Below are positions 1-9,861 of a stretch of DNA of 64,000 nucleotides, one piece after another. The notes under the pieces are model-generated. The model had not been told where the DNA came from and ran no database searches. It was given only the letters and a program-made list of their open reading frames with translations. The position numbers and the translations under genes are program-made. This DNA is from Lacticaseibacillus absianus (GTDB lineage: Bacteria > Bacillota > Bacilli > Lactobacillales > Lactobacillaceae): NCBI RefSeq assembly GCF_013407595.1, contig NZ_JABEKX010000002.1, forward strand, positions 744,001 to 808,000, in the 5' to 3' direction. Each line of letters opens with the position of its first letter. The stretch's first letter is position 1.

Positions 1-1599
1 AAAGAAGTGCTGATAGAGTTGCGCTTGCAAGTCCGTGATCCGACCGAGCAGTGTGTCGATCGTGGCCTGAGTGCTCGCAAGCTGGTATTGCATCAGCGGT
101 TCATCTGCATAGATCGCCTGGAGACTGCGGCCCTTGCGGCGACTAGTCAGCTCGCGTAGGTGGCTCAACGCCAACCGCATCCGGCGCAGATCGATGCGGT
201 GGGAGAAGGCTGCGGCGGTGTTGTCCGCGAAGTGTTGCGCCTCATCCACCACTAGAAACGGTGGCTGATGCAGCGGTAACGTCTCAAAGTGTCGCGAGAG
301 GTACGCATGGTTCGTCACAATGATCGTTGCATCGTGTGCAGCGCGCAAGACGCGTCCGTAAAAATCAACGGCCTGGTATGGCCCCGTTGTGGTCGGGGTG
401 CTGCCGGTGTGGCGGATACGCGCGAACAGTGGTGCCTGATAGTTGGTCATGTGCAGCTCATCTAGGTCGCCGGTCTGGGTCTCGCAGAGCCAAACGATCA
501 ACCGCAACTGGAGCAGCTGCGTCTGGCGATTGGCCGCGGGTTCCTGTAAGGTCGCAGCCAACTTCTGCAAGTCCAGGTAGTGCCGGGCGCTTTTGAGCAT
601 CACGGCGGGCACCTCTCGCCCGAGTATCGTGGCCAGCGCCGGGATCGCCTGGTGGACGAGCTGCGCCTGCAACACGGTCGTCGCAGTGGCGACGACCAGC
701 TTCTGGTTCTCATCGCAGACATACGCATACGGGAGCAGGTAGCCGAACGTCTTCCCCAGTCCGGTGCCCGCCTCGATCATCATCGGTTGTTGCGCACCGG
801 TAGCGTTGTAGTACAGGGCGTCCATCATCTTGACTTGGCCCCGCCGGAGCTTGTAAGTTGGCGTCAACAGCGCCTTTTTGGCCTTGTCAGTCAGCGGATA
901 TGCGCCCGGTCCGTGCAACGCGGTCGTCAGTGCTTGCGGTCGGCGCAGGCAGAACTGGCCCACTTCAACGCAGTCGCTTGGCATGGGGAGGTCGATCACT
1001 TGCTGTGCTAACCAGTCGCCGGTCTGCCGCAGCAAGTTGTCGCTGTGCGCGACGAGCTGCCGCTGGGTGGCGCCTGGTAGTTGCTGAAACTTAGCGCGCA
1101 GCTGCCACAGGAGCTTGGCTGTCGCAACTGCGTCTGAATCCGCGTGGTGTGGCGCATCGTGCGGGATTGCCAGGGATTCGGTCAAGTCGCTCAGACGAAA
1201 GCTCGCTTGTGTGGGCATCAAGATCTGGGCTAATTCAACGGTATCTAGCGCCGGGTTCGTCAGTGGGCGAAGGCCGATCCGGGCCAGCTCAGCACTGAGG
1301 AACGGGTAGTCGAAGTTCACGTTATGCGCAACGATCACGGTGTCTCGCAACAGGTCTTCGATCATGTAGCCGGCGTCTTCGAAGTACGGCGCCGCGACAA
1401 GCTGCGCAGGGACGATCCCCGTCAGCTGTTGGATCGCGCGCGGGACTGGTCGATCCGGGTTGATCAGCTGCGAGACCGTCTGGACGATCTGGCCGTCGCG
1501 CATCAACGCGCACCCGAATTGAATGATCCGGTCCCCCGCATCGATACTTGTGCCCGTGGTCTCAAGGTCGATCACGGCATATGTGGTCACAGAAGACAT
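1..1599 (-). CDS. dinG: DinG-type helicase with N-terminal DnaQ exonuclease domain (partial)
   Basis: The gene runs off the left edge; 533 in-frame codons are present of a protein normally about 900 residues long. The start (ATG at 1599) is preceded by GGTGAGG; a GTG at 1588 is a possible alternative. The N terminus has the DEDDh exonuclease motif DLETTGT at about residues 11-17, as in Firmicute DinG proteins that fuse a DnaQ-like 3'-5' exonuclease to an XPD-like helicase. The helicase C-terminal half lies outside the window. The likely role is ATP-dependent DNA unwinding linked to single-strand trimming during repair. It follows addA by 34 bases on the same strand, so it probably shares the addBA transcript. 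Confidence 0.88.
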   Translation of the reverse strand, partial: MSSVTTYAVIDLETTGTSIDAGDRIIQFGCALMRDGQIVQTVSQLINPDRPVPRAIQQLTGIVPAQLVAAPYFEDAGYMIEDLLRDTVIVAHNVNFDYPFLSAELARIGLRPLTNPALDTVELAQILMPTQASFRLSDLTESLAIPHDAPHHADSDAVATAKLLWQLRAKFQQLPGATQRQLVAHSDNLLRQTGDWLAQQVIDLPMPSDCVEVGQFCLRRPQALTTALHGPGAYPLTDKAKKALLTPTYKLRRGQVKMMDALYYNATGAQQPMMIEAGTGLGKTFGYLLPYAYVCDENQKLVVATATTVLQAQLVHQAIPALATILGREVPAVMLKSARHYLDLQKLAATLQEPAANRQTQLLQLRLIVWLCETQTGDLDELHMTNYQAPLFARIRHTGSTPTTTGPYQAVDFYGRVLRAAHDATIIVTNHAYLSRHFETLPLHQPPFLVVDEAQHFADNTAAAFSHRIDLRRMRLALSHLRELTSRRKGRSLQAIYADEPLMQYQLASTQATIDTLLGRITDLQAQLYQHFF

Positions 1600-1633
1600 G
1601 TCCTCACCAATTTTCTCACAGTCTGGCTCCATT

Positions 1634-4600
1634 CTACTCTGCTTGCGGCGTGGCGGCTAGGTCGATCGCGTCACCAGTCGCCAGCAGGATCAGGTAGCGG
1701 TGGCGCACCGGCCGCGGCTGAAGTGTCTCTAGCGCGCGGGCGTAGAGGTTCAGCTGACCCTGGTAGCGGTCGATCACGGGCTGTGGATCCCCGCTGATGT
1801 GGTCGGTCTTGTAATCGAATAGCGTCACCCCTTCATCCGCCACGAAGTAGCCGTCGATGATCCCATGGACCAAGATGTCGGCGGTCTCCCCTGCCATGGC
1901 CGCAAATAGCGACTCGGCTGGCATCAGCAGCGAGAACGCGGCCTCGCGCTGGAGCGTGTCGGCGTGGGTGATCAGTGCGGCGCCGAGCGGTGACGCGAAG
2001 AAGCGCACGAGTTGATCGACGGCGATCTGGCGGGCGACCCCCGGTTCGATCGCCCCAGCGTCGACCAGCGTGGCGATCGTTGTTTGCAAATGCGCCCGGT
2101 CAACGGGGTGGTGCAGGTCAAGCGCTTGGAGCACCAGGTGGGTCGCCGAGCCGACCGCGGTCCGCGGGATCGCGGTCCCCTGGGTCAAAAAGGTCGGTTC
2201 GGCAAAGTCGCTGACGAGCCGGTTGCCGCCGAGCTGACGATTGCTGGTCACCAGCTCAATCGTGTCGGGGTCGTCGAAGGCGCGCTTGATCTCCGAGACG
2301 CTTTGAAAGCCAGTCGTGGTCGTCGCCGCGGTGTGGGGGTAACGCCAAGCGAGCCAATCGGCCAGTGGCAGATCGAGCGGCGGCTGGGCACCGGTCTTGG
2401 CTTGCGTCGCTTGGATCACCGGCGTGACCGTGTGGATGAAGTGCACGTCGACCGCTGCGTGGAACTGCGCCGCGGCGGGCAGCACCGGCGTCGAGTCGAG
2501 GGCCCCCGTCCGAGCGATCGCGTAGCCGAGCCAGTCAAGATAGCTCCCGGCAGTCTCGCGCAGTGGTGCTGGTAGTAGGAGGTCTGGGGCCGTCTCGGCT
2601 TTGGCCCAGCGTTCGATCAACTTGGCCGCCTCCCCTGCGGTACCGACGATCACCAGCCGTTGCTCGGCTCGGGTCAGGGCGACGTACAGCAGACGTAGTT
2701 CTTCAGCGAGTAGTTGACGGTGCTTCGCGCGACGTGCGGCCTGGTACTGTGGCAGGGCGTAGACTTCACGTGTCTGGGGGTCGAGCCACTGAGCACCGAC
2801 GAGGTCTCTGGTCAAGATCAGGGGTTGGCTGAGGTCACGTAAGTTCAATTGTTTGCTCGCAGCCATCAAGAAGACCACGGGGAACTGCAGGCCCTTGCTG
2901 CCGTGGATCGTCATCAGCGAGACCGCGTTGACATCCGGGGCTAAGGTGACCGGCATTGCCAGGTCTTTGTCCTGCTTCTGCATCATCTCGATGAAGCGAA
3001 TGAAGGCAAACAGGCCCTTGAACCCACCACTTTCGTAACCGGCCGCGCGGCTGGCCAGTGCGCGCAGGTTCGCTTGGCGCTGGGCGCCACCGGGCAACCC
3101 GCCGACAAAATCGAGGTAGCCGGTCTCCGCGTAGAGGTGCCAGATCAGGTCGACCAGCTCCTGCTCGCGCGCAAACGCGCGAAACTCTTCGAGCTGGTCT
3201 AGGAAGTGCTGGACCTTGGCCCGGGTCGCGGTGGCAAAGTCGGTCCCGCCACTTTGGGCCGCAAAGGTCGCCAGTGCGGTGTCGAAGCTGGCGTTGCGGT
3301 CGGCTAGGCGGATCAGTGCCAGCGCGTCCGCGGATAGCCCGACGAGCGGCGAGCGCAACACCGCAACCAAGGCGATCTCTTGTTTGGGGTTGTCGATCAC
3401 CCGAAGCAGCGACAGCATCACCATCAGTTCCGTGGTCTTGAAGTAGTTCTGTGCGTCGGCGATCACGATCGGGACGCCGGCACGGGCGAATTCGCTTTGC
3501 AGCGTCACGTTTTGGCTACGGGCGCGGGACAACAGCGTGATATCCCGGTATTCAACGCGGCGATAAGCCTGCTGCTTGCGGTCGTAGAGTTGGCATTCGG
3601 GATCGTTGACCATCTCTTGGATCCGCCGAATCACCATCTGCGCCTCGGCCTGATCTTTGTCGAGCGCGGCCGCGTCGTCGGTCAGCTCTGTGTCCGGTTG
3701 GTCGTCTTCTGGTCGGTCGGTCACGTGGATCAAAAACTCGGTCGCCGGCGCGAAGTCGGCCGGGATGTCTTTGGCCCCTAGTCGAAGTTGGGCGGCGGCG
3801 TCGTAGTCGAGTTGACCGACTTGAGTGTCCATCAGCTGACTGAACACCAAGTTGGTGAAGTTCAGGATGTTGGCACTGGAGCGGAAGTTTTCGGCTAAGA
3901 CGATGCGCTCGCCAGTCCCCTCGGCTTGACCGAAGGCCTGATACTTCGCCAAGAACAATTGTGGATCCGCGAGCCGAAACCCGTAGATGCTCTGCTTGAC
4001 GTCGCCGACCATGAAGCGATTACCGGGTTCAGGGCGGCTGATCGCCGTCAGCAGCGCCTCTTGGAGTTGGTTGATATCCTGGTATTCATCGACGAGCACC
4101 TGATCGAAAGCGGCCTGGTAGTGGGTCGCGACGGATTGGCCGCTTTGCGGATCGGTCGCGGTCAAGATCCGCAAGGCGTTTTGCGCGATGTCGGCGAACC
4201 CCTGAAGGCGCCGGGCCGCCTTTTCGCGGGTCAAGGCGTCGAGGAACGTCTGGCTGACTGACGCCAGGGTGATCATCATCGGGCCAGCACTGGCGAGGGC
4301 CAGCCGCAGGTCCGCCGGGGCGATCGCCACACTGGCCTGAATGGTCGCGAGACTGTCGCGCAACGCCTCACGTTGCGCGTGCGCGGCGTCCTTGACCGGC
4401 TTGTGGGCATCGGCGACTTTTTTGCGTGGCCACAGCCCGAAGCTGATCGCGCTGAGCGCCAGTTGCGCCTGGGCATAGTCAGGGGCATCCAAGGCCAAGG
4501 CATTCGTGACCTGGTCGAGGGTCGCCTGCACGTTCGCTTCACACGCCGCCAGGCCGGGATCCGGGTCTTCAAGGGTCACCCGGATCGCCTCTAGGGCATC

Positions 4601-5293
4601 GGCCAAGCTCAGCAACTCGGCGCGCAAAGCGGGCCAAAGGGTCGTGGCAAACAGTGTGTCTAACCCCGCTGGCGTGTAGGCTTGTGGCAACTTGGCTAGC
4701 CAACCCGCTGGGTCGACCGTCGTCATCGCGTACTGTACAAGCTGCATGACGATCGGTTGCAGACCATCGGCAGTCGGCGCGCCCCCGGCGAGGTCGGTGA
4801 AGTTATCCGCGAGGGCCGTGAAGGCCGCCGCATCGGCACCATTGAACGCAGCCTCACGCGTTTCGGCCCACACGCGAGCCTCTAATAGCGTTGTTTCGGT
4901 CGCATCAGTCAGCATACGAAAGCCTGGGTCCAGGTCGATCACGTAATAGTAGTGCTGAACGACTTGCAGCGAGAACGCGTCCAGGGTCATGATCGAGGCG
5001 GCGTTCATCACGGCGATCTGATTCGCGAGGTGGCGACGTTGGGCCGAAGTTAGCGTCGCGTGAGCGGTGGTCAGCCGCTGCTTCAGCGCGTTTTGAATTT
5101 TCAGTTTCATCTCTGCCGTGGCGGCGTTGGTGAAGGTCACGATCAGCATGCGCGTCACGTCGGCCCCAGCGAGCACTTGCTGCACGATGCGCTCCACGAG
5201 GACCGCTGTCTTGCCTGAGCCGGCGCTGGCAGACACCAGCACGTCATGGCCAGTGTGCGTGATCGCCTGTTGCTGATCAGTCGTGAATTCCAT
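1634..5293 (-). CDS. addA: ATP-dependent helicase/nuclease subunit A (AddA/RexA)
   Basis: This 1219-residue protein is the UvrD-like helicase and nuclease subunit of the AddAB double-strand-break processing complex. Walker A (ASAGSGKT) is at residues 22-29, the Walker B DEYQD segment lies in the first helicase domain, and the C-terminal RecB-type nuclease motif reads GIID then FDYKTD, so both activities look intact. The start was placed at the ATG at 5293, behind AAAGGAAC; upstream in-frame codons lie inside addB. The two genes overlap by 17 bases, pointing to coupled translation. Length fits the family (about 1200-1250). Confidence 0.96.
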   Translation of the reverse strand: MEFTTDQQQAITHTGHDVLVSASAGSGKTAVLVERIVQQVLAGADVTRMLIVTFTNAATAEMKLKIQNALKQRLTTAHATLTSAQRRHLANQIAVMNAASIMTLDAFSLQVVQHYYYVIDLDPGFRMLTDATETTLLEARVWAETREAAFNGADAAAFTALADNFTDLAGGAPTADGLQPIVMQLVQYAMTTVDPAGWLAKLPQAYTPAGLDTLFATTLWPALRAELLSLADALEAIRVTLEDPDPGLAACEANVQATLDQVTNALALDAPDYAQAQLALSAISFGLWPRKKVADAHKPVKDAAHAQREALRDSLATIQASVAIAPADLRLALASAGPMMITLASVSQTFLDALTREKAARRLQGFADIAQNALRILTATDPQSGQSVATHYQAAFDQVLVDEYQDINQLQEALLTAISRPEPGNRFMVGDVKQSIYGFRLADPQLFLAKYQAFGQAEGTGERIVLAENFRSSANILNFTNLVFSQLMDTQVGQLDYDAAAQLRLGAKDIPADFAPATEFLIHVTDRPEDDQPDTELTDDAAALDKDQAEAQMVIRRIQEMVNDPECQLYDRKQQAYRRVEYRDITLLSRARSQNVTLQSEFARAGVPIVIADAQNYFKTTELMVMLSLLRVIDNPKQEIALVAVLRSPLVGLSADALALIRLADRNASFDTALATFAAQSGGTDFATATRAKVQHFLDQLEEFRAFAREQELVDLIWHLYAETGYLDFVGGLPGGAQRQANLRALASRAAGYESGGFKGLFAFIRFIEMMQKQDKDLAMPVTLAPDVNAVSLMTIHGSKGLQFPVVFLMAASKQLNLRDLSQPLILTRDLVGAQWLDPQTREVYALPQYQAARRAKHRQLLAEELRLLYVALTRAEQRLVIVGTAGEAAKLIERWAKAETAPDLLLPAPLRETAGSYLDWLGYAIARTGALDSTPVLPAAAQFHAAVDVHFIHTVTPVIQATQAKTGAQPPLDLPLADWLAWRYPHTAATTTTGFQSVSEIKRAFDDPDTIELVTSNRQLGGNRLVSDFAEPTFLTQGTAIPRTAVGSATHLVLQALDLHHPVDRAHLQTTIATLVDAGAIEPGVARQIAVDQLVRFFASPLGAALITHADTLQREAAFSLLMPAESLFAAMAGETADILVHGIIDGYFVADEGVTLFDYKTDHISGDPQPVIDRYQGQLNLYARALETLQPRPVRHRYLILLATGDAIDLAATPQAE

Positions 5294-8200
5294 GGTCACT
5301 TGTTCCTTTCTGCGTGTCCGCCGGGTCATCGTCGGCTTCGGCCGCCAGTTGCGCCAGCAGGTCCTCACGGCTGAGGTGCGGCACATGGTGATAGTGGTCA
5401 GTCCCAGTCGCCGGGTCGAAGGTCATGATCGTCTGGTAATCGCTGCCAGTGATCACGGTGCTCTCCTGGCCGAACTGGATCGGGGCCAGGTCGATCGTGC
5501 CATTGAGGATCGCGCTGGCGGCAGCCGCGATCTTGGCGCGGTTATGGCGAAGGTACAGGGCCAGTTCATCGGGAGTCAACCGATTCTTGTTCACCTTGCT
5601 GAACGCTCTGGCCTTGGTCAGCCCGAGGGGCACGATCGCCGATTGGCCACTGTCGGTCGCAAGCGTCAGATCCAGCGCGGTGGCCAGCTCAAGCGCATCA
5701 TCGGCATCGTCTGGAAAGACGAGCAGCCCCTTCATGCGGTACTGCTTGAACGCCTCGGCGGCCGTGTCCTGCGCCGGCTTGTACGCGAGCTTGGGCTGGC
5801 CGAATTTGAAGTACAGCGCCCCAGCTGGCACGATCGCGGTCTGTTTTTGGGCGGCATCGTTCTGGACGGCGTCGATGTACGTCAGTAGCTGAAGGGAGAC
5901 CCCATAGTATGCCTGCAACGGGTCGAAGTCGTGTTGGGAAGATTTGTAGTCGATCACGAGGAAGTAGTCTCGATCCGCTAGGTGCAATGTGTCGAGGCGG
6001 TCGATCTTTCCGCGGACCGTGATCGAGTGCGCCTGTCCCACCGGTAGGATCAGTGGTGCCAGCCCCTGCTGCTGATCGAACTGGCCGAATAACAGCTCGG
6101 TCCGAGCCGGCCGAAACGCGGTGCGTTGTTGCTGACCGCGGATCATGGTCAGGACTGCTGTCAGCATCGCCGATACGCGGCGCCGGACCATCGCCATCTG
6201 CGCATCGGCCGTCAGGATCTCGTAGCCTGGTTGCGTGATCGCGGCATCCAGTAGCGCCTGAACGGCTGATTCGATCTCAGCGGGGGGCACCGTCGCCAGT
6301 GTCTGCCCCTCGGCCTGGAGCTGGCGCAGATACTGGTCCATCACCCCGTGGTACAGCGATCCGGTGTCTGCTGGGGTCAGCTCGAACTCCGGCCGCTTGC
6401 GCAGGCGTAACCCGTAAGTCAGGAAGTACTCGTACGGGTTGCGGTAGTAGGTCTCTAACTTAGAGATCGAGACATTCAGGTGGGTCCCGTACAGCTTCTG
6501 CGCCAGTGTCGGGTCGAGCCGCCCCACGGCATTGTTGTAGTCGAGACTGCCAGCTAGACGTGCGGCCAGTGCCGCCCAGTGTGGCACCTGGCGCAGCTGT
6601 GTCAAGACGGCCTGCCAGGCTGACCCGAGCGCGACGTGCGTGTCGCGCGCTTGGCGGGCGACGGCCACGAAGTCACTCAGCAAGCTGCGCGCGGTCCCGG
6701 CCACCTGGGCGACCGGGGTGTCGAGCTGAACGCCCTGCCAGCGCTCAAGCGGGCATTGCAAGCGGACCGCCATCTGACTGAGGTAGGAAGACGGTTGGTT
6801 CTCGCGGTCTGCGTAGACAGGATAACTCATGGTCAGGTGCGTATCCCCTGCCATCATCCCGACGTAGTTGATGAAGGGGTCCCCAAGCGTTGTCTCAGCG
6901 CCGGATTGGGGCAAAAATGCCCCTTCAGGCAACAGTGGTGCGATCAGTTTACGATCGGTGGCTGTCAGCACTGCTGTATCGCTCGGTGTATCCGGCATCA
7001 CGAGACTGGTCGCTCCGATCACAAACACATGCTTGAATTTGGGCAAGCGCGTCAGCGCCGTTTCGGACACGGTGACCTGATCTAGGGTCGACGGGATCTG
7101 GGTGTAGGTCGCCCCGGCGATCCCGGCGTCTAGCAGGTCGACGAATTGAGTGAGGTCAAACGACGCCTCACCGAGTACGGCGACATAATCGTCCAGGAGG
7201 TCAACGAAGGTGTGCCACGCCTGTTCACCGGCGGTCGAGCGACTGAGGTCGCCTGCAGCGATCGCGGCCGCGCGCCACGCCGCCAGCTGGGTCGCGACGC
7301 CGTAGCGCGTCAGCCAAGTATACAGCGCGGTCGCGGCTTGCCGCCCGCTGGTCGCCTGCGTGAGTTCGGTGAACAGCGGCGGTAAGGCAGTCGCGACAAA
7401 CTGCCGGATCTGGTTGATCTGCTCGGTCTTGACCGGATCTGGATCCACTTGGTCGTCATCGCTGCGGCGCCGGAAATACTGCCAAGGCGTGTCGCGCAGC
7501 CAGCTGCTCCCACTCAGCCCTGTGCGCAGCAGGTGGTTGTCGGTCACGTCCACCGCGTCGCGAAACGCGTCCAAAGACATCCCGGCCGGGACCAAAAGCT
7601 CGGTCTTCAACAACCGCATCACGTCTTGGTACTGGTAGTGGTGCTTCTGGATCGCAAACAGGCTATCTAAGAGCGCCATCAGGGGATGGTTCGCCATCGG
7701 GTGTTCGAGGTCGACGAAGACTGGCAGATCGAACGCAGCAAACACCGGGGCAATCAGGTCCTGATACGGGTCAAGGTGCCGAGCGATCACAAGAAAGTCG
7801 CGGTAGCGCGCCCCGGCGTGCACCGCCTGGTTGATCGTCTGGGCGACATGGCGTAACTCGGTGTAAGGGTCACTGGCCTTGGCTAAAGTCAATCCGGTCG
7901 CGACTTGCGGCAACGCCTTAGGGTCAAGCGCCGTGTCGGCTCGCCAAAAGGCATCGACCGCCTGCAAGGCCGCACTCAACGTGCGCTCGGGGGCGCGTTG
8001 ATCGACCATTACCGGGATTTGGAGCCGGCGTGCGCTTTGGTATAAGCGGTGGTACAGCCGAGCCGCGGGGAGAAACAGGCACGGCGGTGCAGGCACAGCA
8101 TCGACGGCGGGCTGATCGAGCGTCAAGGCGACCACGACCTGCTTAGCGTGCGGTAGGAGCGCTTCGACAAGTGCTTGCTCGGTGGCCGACAGCTCGTTGA

Positions 8201-8813
8201 AGTGATTGAGCACGAAGGTGGTGTGACTGAGGTCGAGGTCCGCCAGTTTGGCGCCCAGGGCAGTCAACAGGCTGGGCTCGGTGACATAAGGGCCGATCGC
8301 TTGTTCGTAGGCTTGTGCGATCACCGTGAGGTCATCGAGCTTTTGACGCTGGCGATCGCCAACGGGGCGAGTCGCGGCGGCCGTGGCCAAGTCAGTGGCG
8401 GTGACCCGGCCGACCTGGAGTTCACTCAGTTGATCGGCGAGCTGTGCGATGAAGCCTGGGCGTGAGGCCTCGCCCCCGTAGATCCGTAGTTCATCGGCGT
8501 GCGCTTGCAGTAGCCTTGCCACCAGCATGGTGTTGCTCGGGCGATCGAGGCGCGGTTGCTGATAGACGGGGTCGTTTTTGAGGAAATACCAGGCCAGACG
8601 GGTGAACGAGAAGGTCTGCACCCGCGTCTGGGCATACAGGCCAGTGCCGGCGCGCAATCCCTGCAGCAGGCTGACTTCGGATTCAAACTTCACGTGGTTC
8701 GGCACCAAGTAGAAGACGCGCGCTTGGGGGTCCTGCAGTGCACGCTGAACGGCGGCGACCACTGCCGTGCGGTGATCGGCGGCCGCGGTCCCTAGAATAA
8801 ACTGTAAGCTCAT
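5277..8813 (-). CDS. addB: ATP-dependent nuclease subunit B (AddB/RexB)
   Basis: This 1178-residue partner of AddA resects DNA ends and helps recognise Chi-like sites. A RecB-family nuclease motif (VIDYKSS) is in the C-terminal third. As in lactococcal/streptococcal RexB, the N terminus (ILGTAAADH) lacks a functional Walker A lysine, and the C terminus has no cluster of four cysteines, so the Fe-S staple of Bacillus AddB is absent. The ATG start follows GGGAGG with 7-8 bases spacing. It is the first gene of addB-addA-dinG and diverges from mvk; a possible -10 (TAAAAT) sits in the 100-base gap. Confidence 0.95.
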   Translation of the reverse strand: MSLQFILGTAAADHRTAVVAAVQRALQDPQARVFYLVPNHVKFESEVSLLQGLRAGTGLYAQTRVQTFSFTRLAWYFLKNDPVYQQPRLDRPSNTMLVARLLQAHADELRIYGGEASRPGFIAQLADQLSELQVGRVTATDLATAAATRPVGDRQRQKLDDLTVIAQAYEQAIGPYVTEPSLLTALGAKLADLDLSHTTFVLNHFNELSATEQALVEALLPHAKQVVVALTLDQPAVDAVPAPPCLFLPAARLYHRLYQSARRLQIPVMVDQRAPERTLSAALQAVDAFWRADTALDPKALPQVATGLTLAKASDPYTELRHVAQTINQAVHAGARYRDFLVIARHLDPYQDLIAPVFAAFDLPVFVDLEHPMANHPLMALLDSLFAIQKHHYQYQDVMRLLKTELLVPAGMSLDAFRDAVDVTDNHLLRTGLSGSSWLRDTPWQYFRRRSDDDQVDPDPVKTEQINQIRQFVATALPPLFTELTQATSGRQAATALYTWLTRYGVATQLAAWRAAAIAAGDLSRSTAGEQAWHTFVDLLDDYVAVLGEASFDLTQFVDLLDAGIAGATYTQIPSTLDQVTVSETALTRLPKFKHVFVIGATSLVMPDTPSDTAVLTATDRKLIAPLLPEGAFLPQSGAETTLGDPFINYVGMMAGDTHLTMSYPVYADRENQPSSYLSQMAVRLQCPLERWQGVQLDTPVAQVAGTARSLLSDFVAVARQARDTHVALGSAWQAVLTQLRQVPHWAALAARLAGSLDYNNAVGRLDPTLAQKLYGTHLNVSISKLETYYRNPYEYFLTYGLRLRKRPEFELTPADTGSLYHGVMDQYLRQLQAEGQTLATVPPAEIESAVQALLDAAITQPGYEILTADAQMAMVRRRVSAMLTAVLTMIRGQQQRTAFRPARTELLFGQFDQQQGLAPLILPVGQAHSITVRGKIDRLDTLHLADRDYFLVIDYKSSQHDFDPLQAYYGVSLQLLTYIDAVQNDAAQKQTAIVPAGALYFKFGQPKLAYKPAQDTAAEAFKQYRMKGLLVFPDDADDALELATALDLTLATDSGQSAIVPLGLTKARAFSKVNKNRLTPDELALYLRHNRAKIAAAASAILNGTIDLAPIQFGQESTVITGSDYQTIMTFDPATGTDHYHHVPHLSREDLLAQLAAEADDDPADTQKGTSDHGIHD

Positions 8814-8913
8814 CGGCTTGCCTCCCGTGATGTGATGCTTAATTTTAACATACGTTCGTAGTCGCCAACGGGGCTTTGGGGTATGATTTAAGAGATGTTA
8901 AGGAGAGATCATT

Positions 8914-9861
8914 GTGAATCAATCGACCGGAACTAGTTATGCCAAAATTATCTTGATCGGCGAGCACGCGGTCGTGTATGGCCAGCCGGCCATTGCATTG
9001 CCCGTGCGCGCGCTTCAGCTAAAGGCGACCCTGACGCCGCGGCGCGATCGGCAGCGGCTGATCGAGTCGACCTTTTACCGTGGCCACCTGGAGGTGGCGC
9101 AGTTCCCTTTCGCCGGCATCGCCGCCTTGATCGACGCGCTGCAGGCGTTTTTTGGCGCCTCGACGCAGGGCTTTGACCTGCGGATCGACAGCCAACTGCC
9201 CCCGGAGCGCGGGATGGGCTCCAGTGCGGCCACAGCCACGGCGGTGATCCGGGCGTGGTACGCAGCGTACGAGACACCGCTGAGCCGCAGTGCGTTGCTC
9301 GACTGGGCGGCGGTGTCGGAGCGTGCGATCCATGGCAACCCCAGTGGGCTAGACGCAGCGACCACCAGTGCCACGGCGCCGCAGTGGTTCGTGCGCGGCC
9401 AGGCCCCGCAGCCGATCGCCTTTCCGACTAGCGGAGCGCTTGTGATCGCCGACACTGGTACGATGGGACAGACCAAAGCGGCGGTCGCAAGCGTTGCCGC
9501 GAAGCTTAAGGCCGCCCCTGCGCAGTATCAGCCGTTGATCACCGGGATCGGGGCGGCGGTGGCGACCGCTCGCACGGCGCTCGCCGCAAGCGATCTGCCC
9601 CGCCTTGGGGCCGCACTAGACGAGAGCCAGCGTGCCTTGCACGCGCTGGGGGTCAGCAGTGCTGCGTTGGACCGACTGATCACCGCAGCACATTCAGCCG
9701 GCGCGTTGGGCGCTAAGCTGACCGGTAGTGGCCAAGGCGGTTGCATGATCGCCTTGGCCCAAGACGCCAGGACGGCGCGCCGGATCGCTACGGCCCTGAC
9801 CACTGCGGGCGCCACTGCTGTCTGGACCCATCAATTTGCCGAAAGCGAGGCGCTAGTATGA
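8914..9861 (+). CDS. mvk: Mevalonate kinase
   Basis: This 315-residue GHMP kinase phosphorylates mevalonate to 5-phosphomevalonate, an early step of isoprenoid (undecaprenyl-PP) synthesis. All three GHMP motifs are visible: AKIILIGEHAVVYG near the N terminus, the nucleotide loop PPERGMGSSAA near residue 95-105, and LTGSGQGGC near the C terminus. The start is GTG at 8914 behind AAGGAGAG. Its stop overlaps the mvaD start in an ATGA tetranucleotide, which marks a coupled operon mvk-mvaD-fni. A TATGAT at 8882-8887 could be the -10, but no good -35 was seen. Confidence 0.95.
   Translation: MNQSTGTSYAKIILIGEHAVVYGQPAIALPVRALQLKATLTPRRDRQRLIESTFYRGHLEVAQFPFAGIAALIDALQAFFGASTQGFDLRIDSQLPPERGMGSSAATATAVIRAWYAAYETPLSRSALLDWAAVSERAIHGNPSGLDAATTSATAPQWFVRGQAPQPIAFPTSGALVIADTGTMGQTKAAVASVAAKLKAAPAQYQPLITGIGAAVATARTALAASDLPRLGAALDESQRALHALGVSSAALDRLITAAHSAGALGAKLTGSGQGGCMIALAQDARTARRIATALTTAGATAVWTHQFAESEALV

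Noticed and set aside
8882-8887. TATGAT before mvk as a promoter
   Set aside because: No acceptable -35 at 16-18 bases was found, so it is only mentioned in the gene entry.
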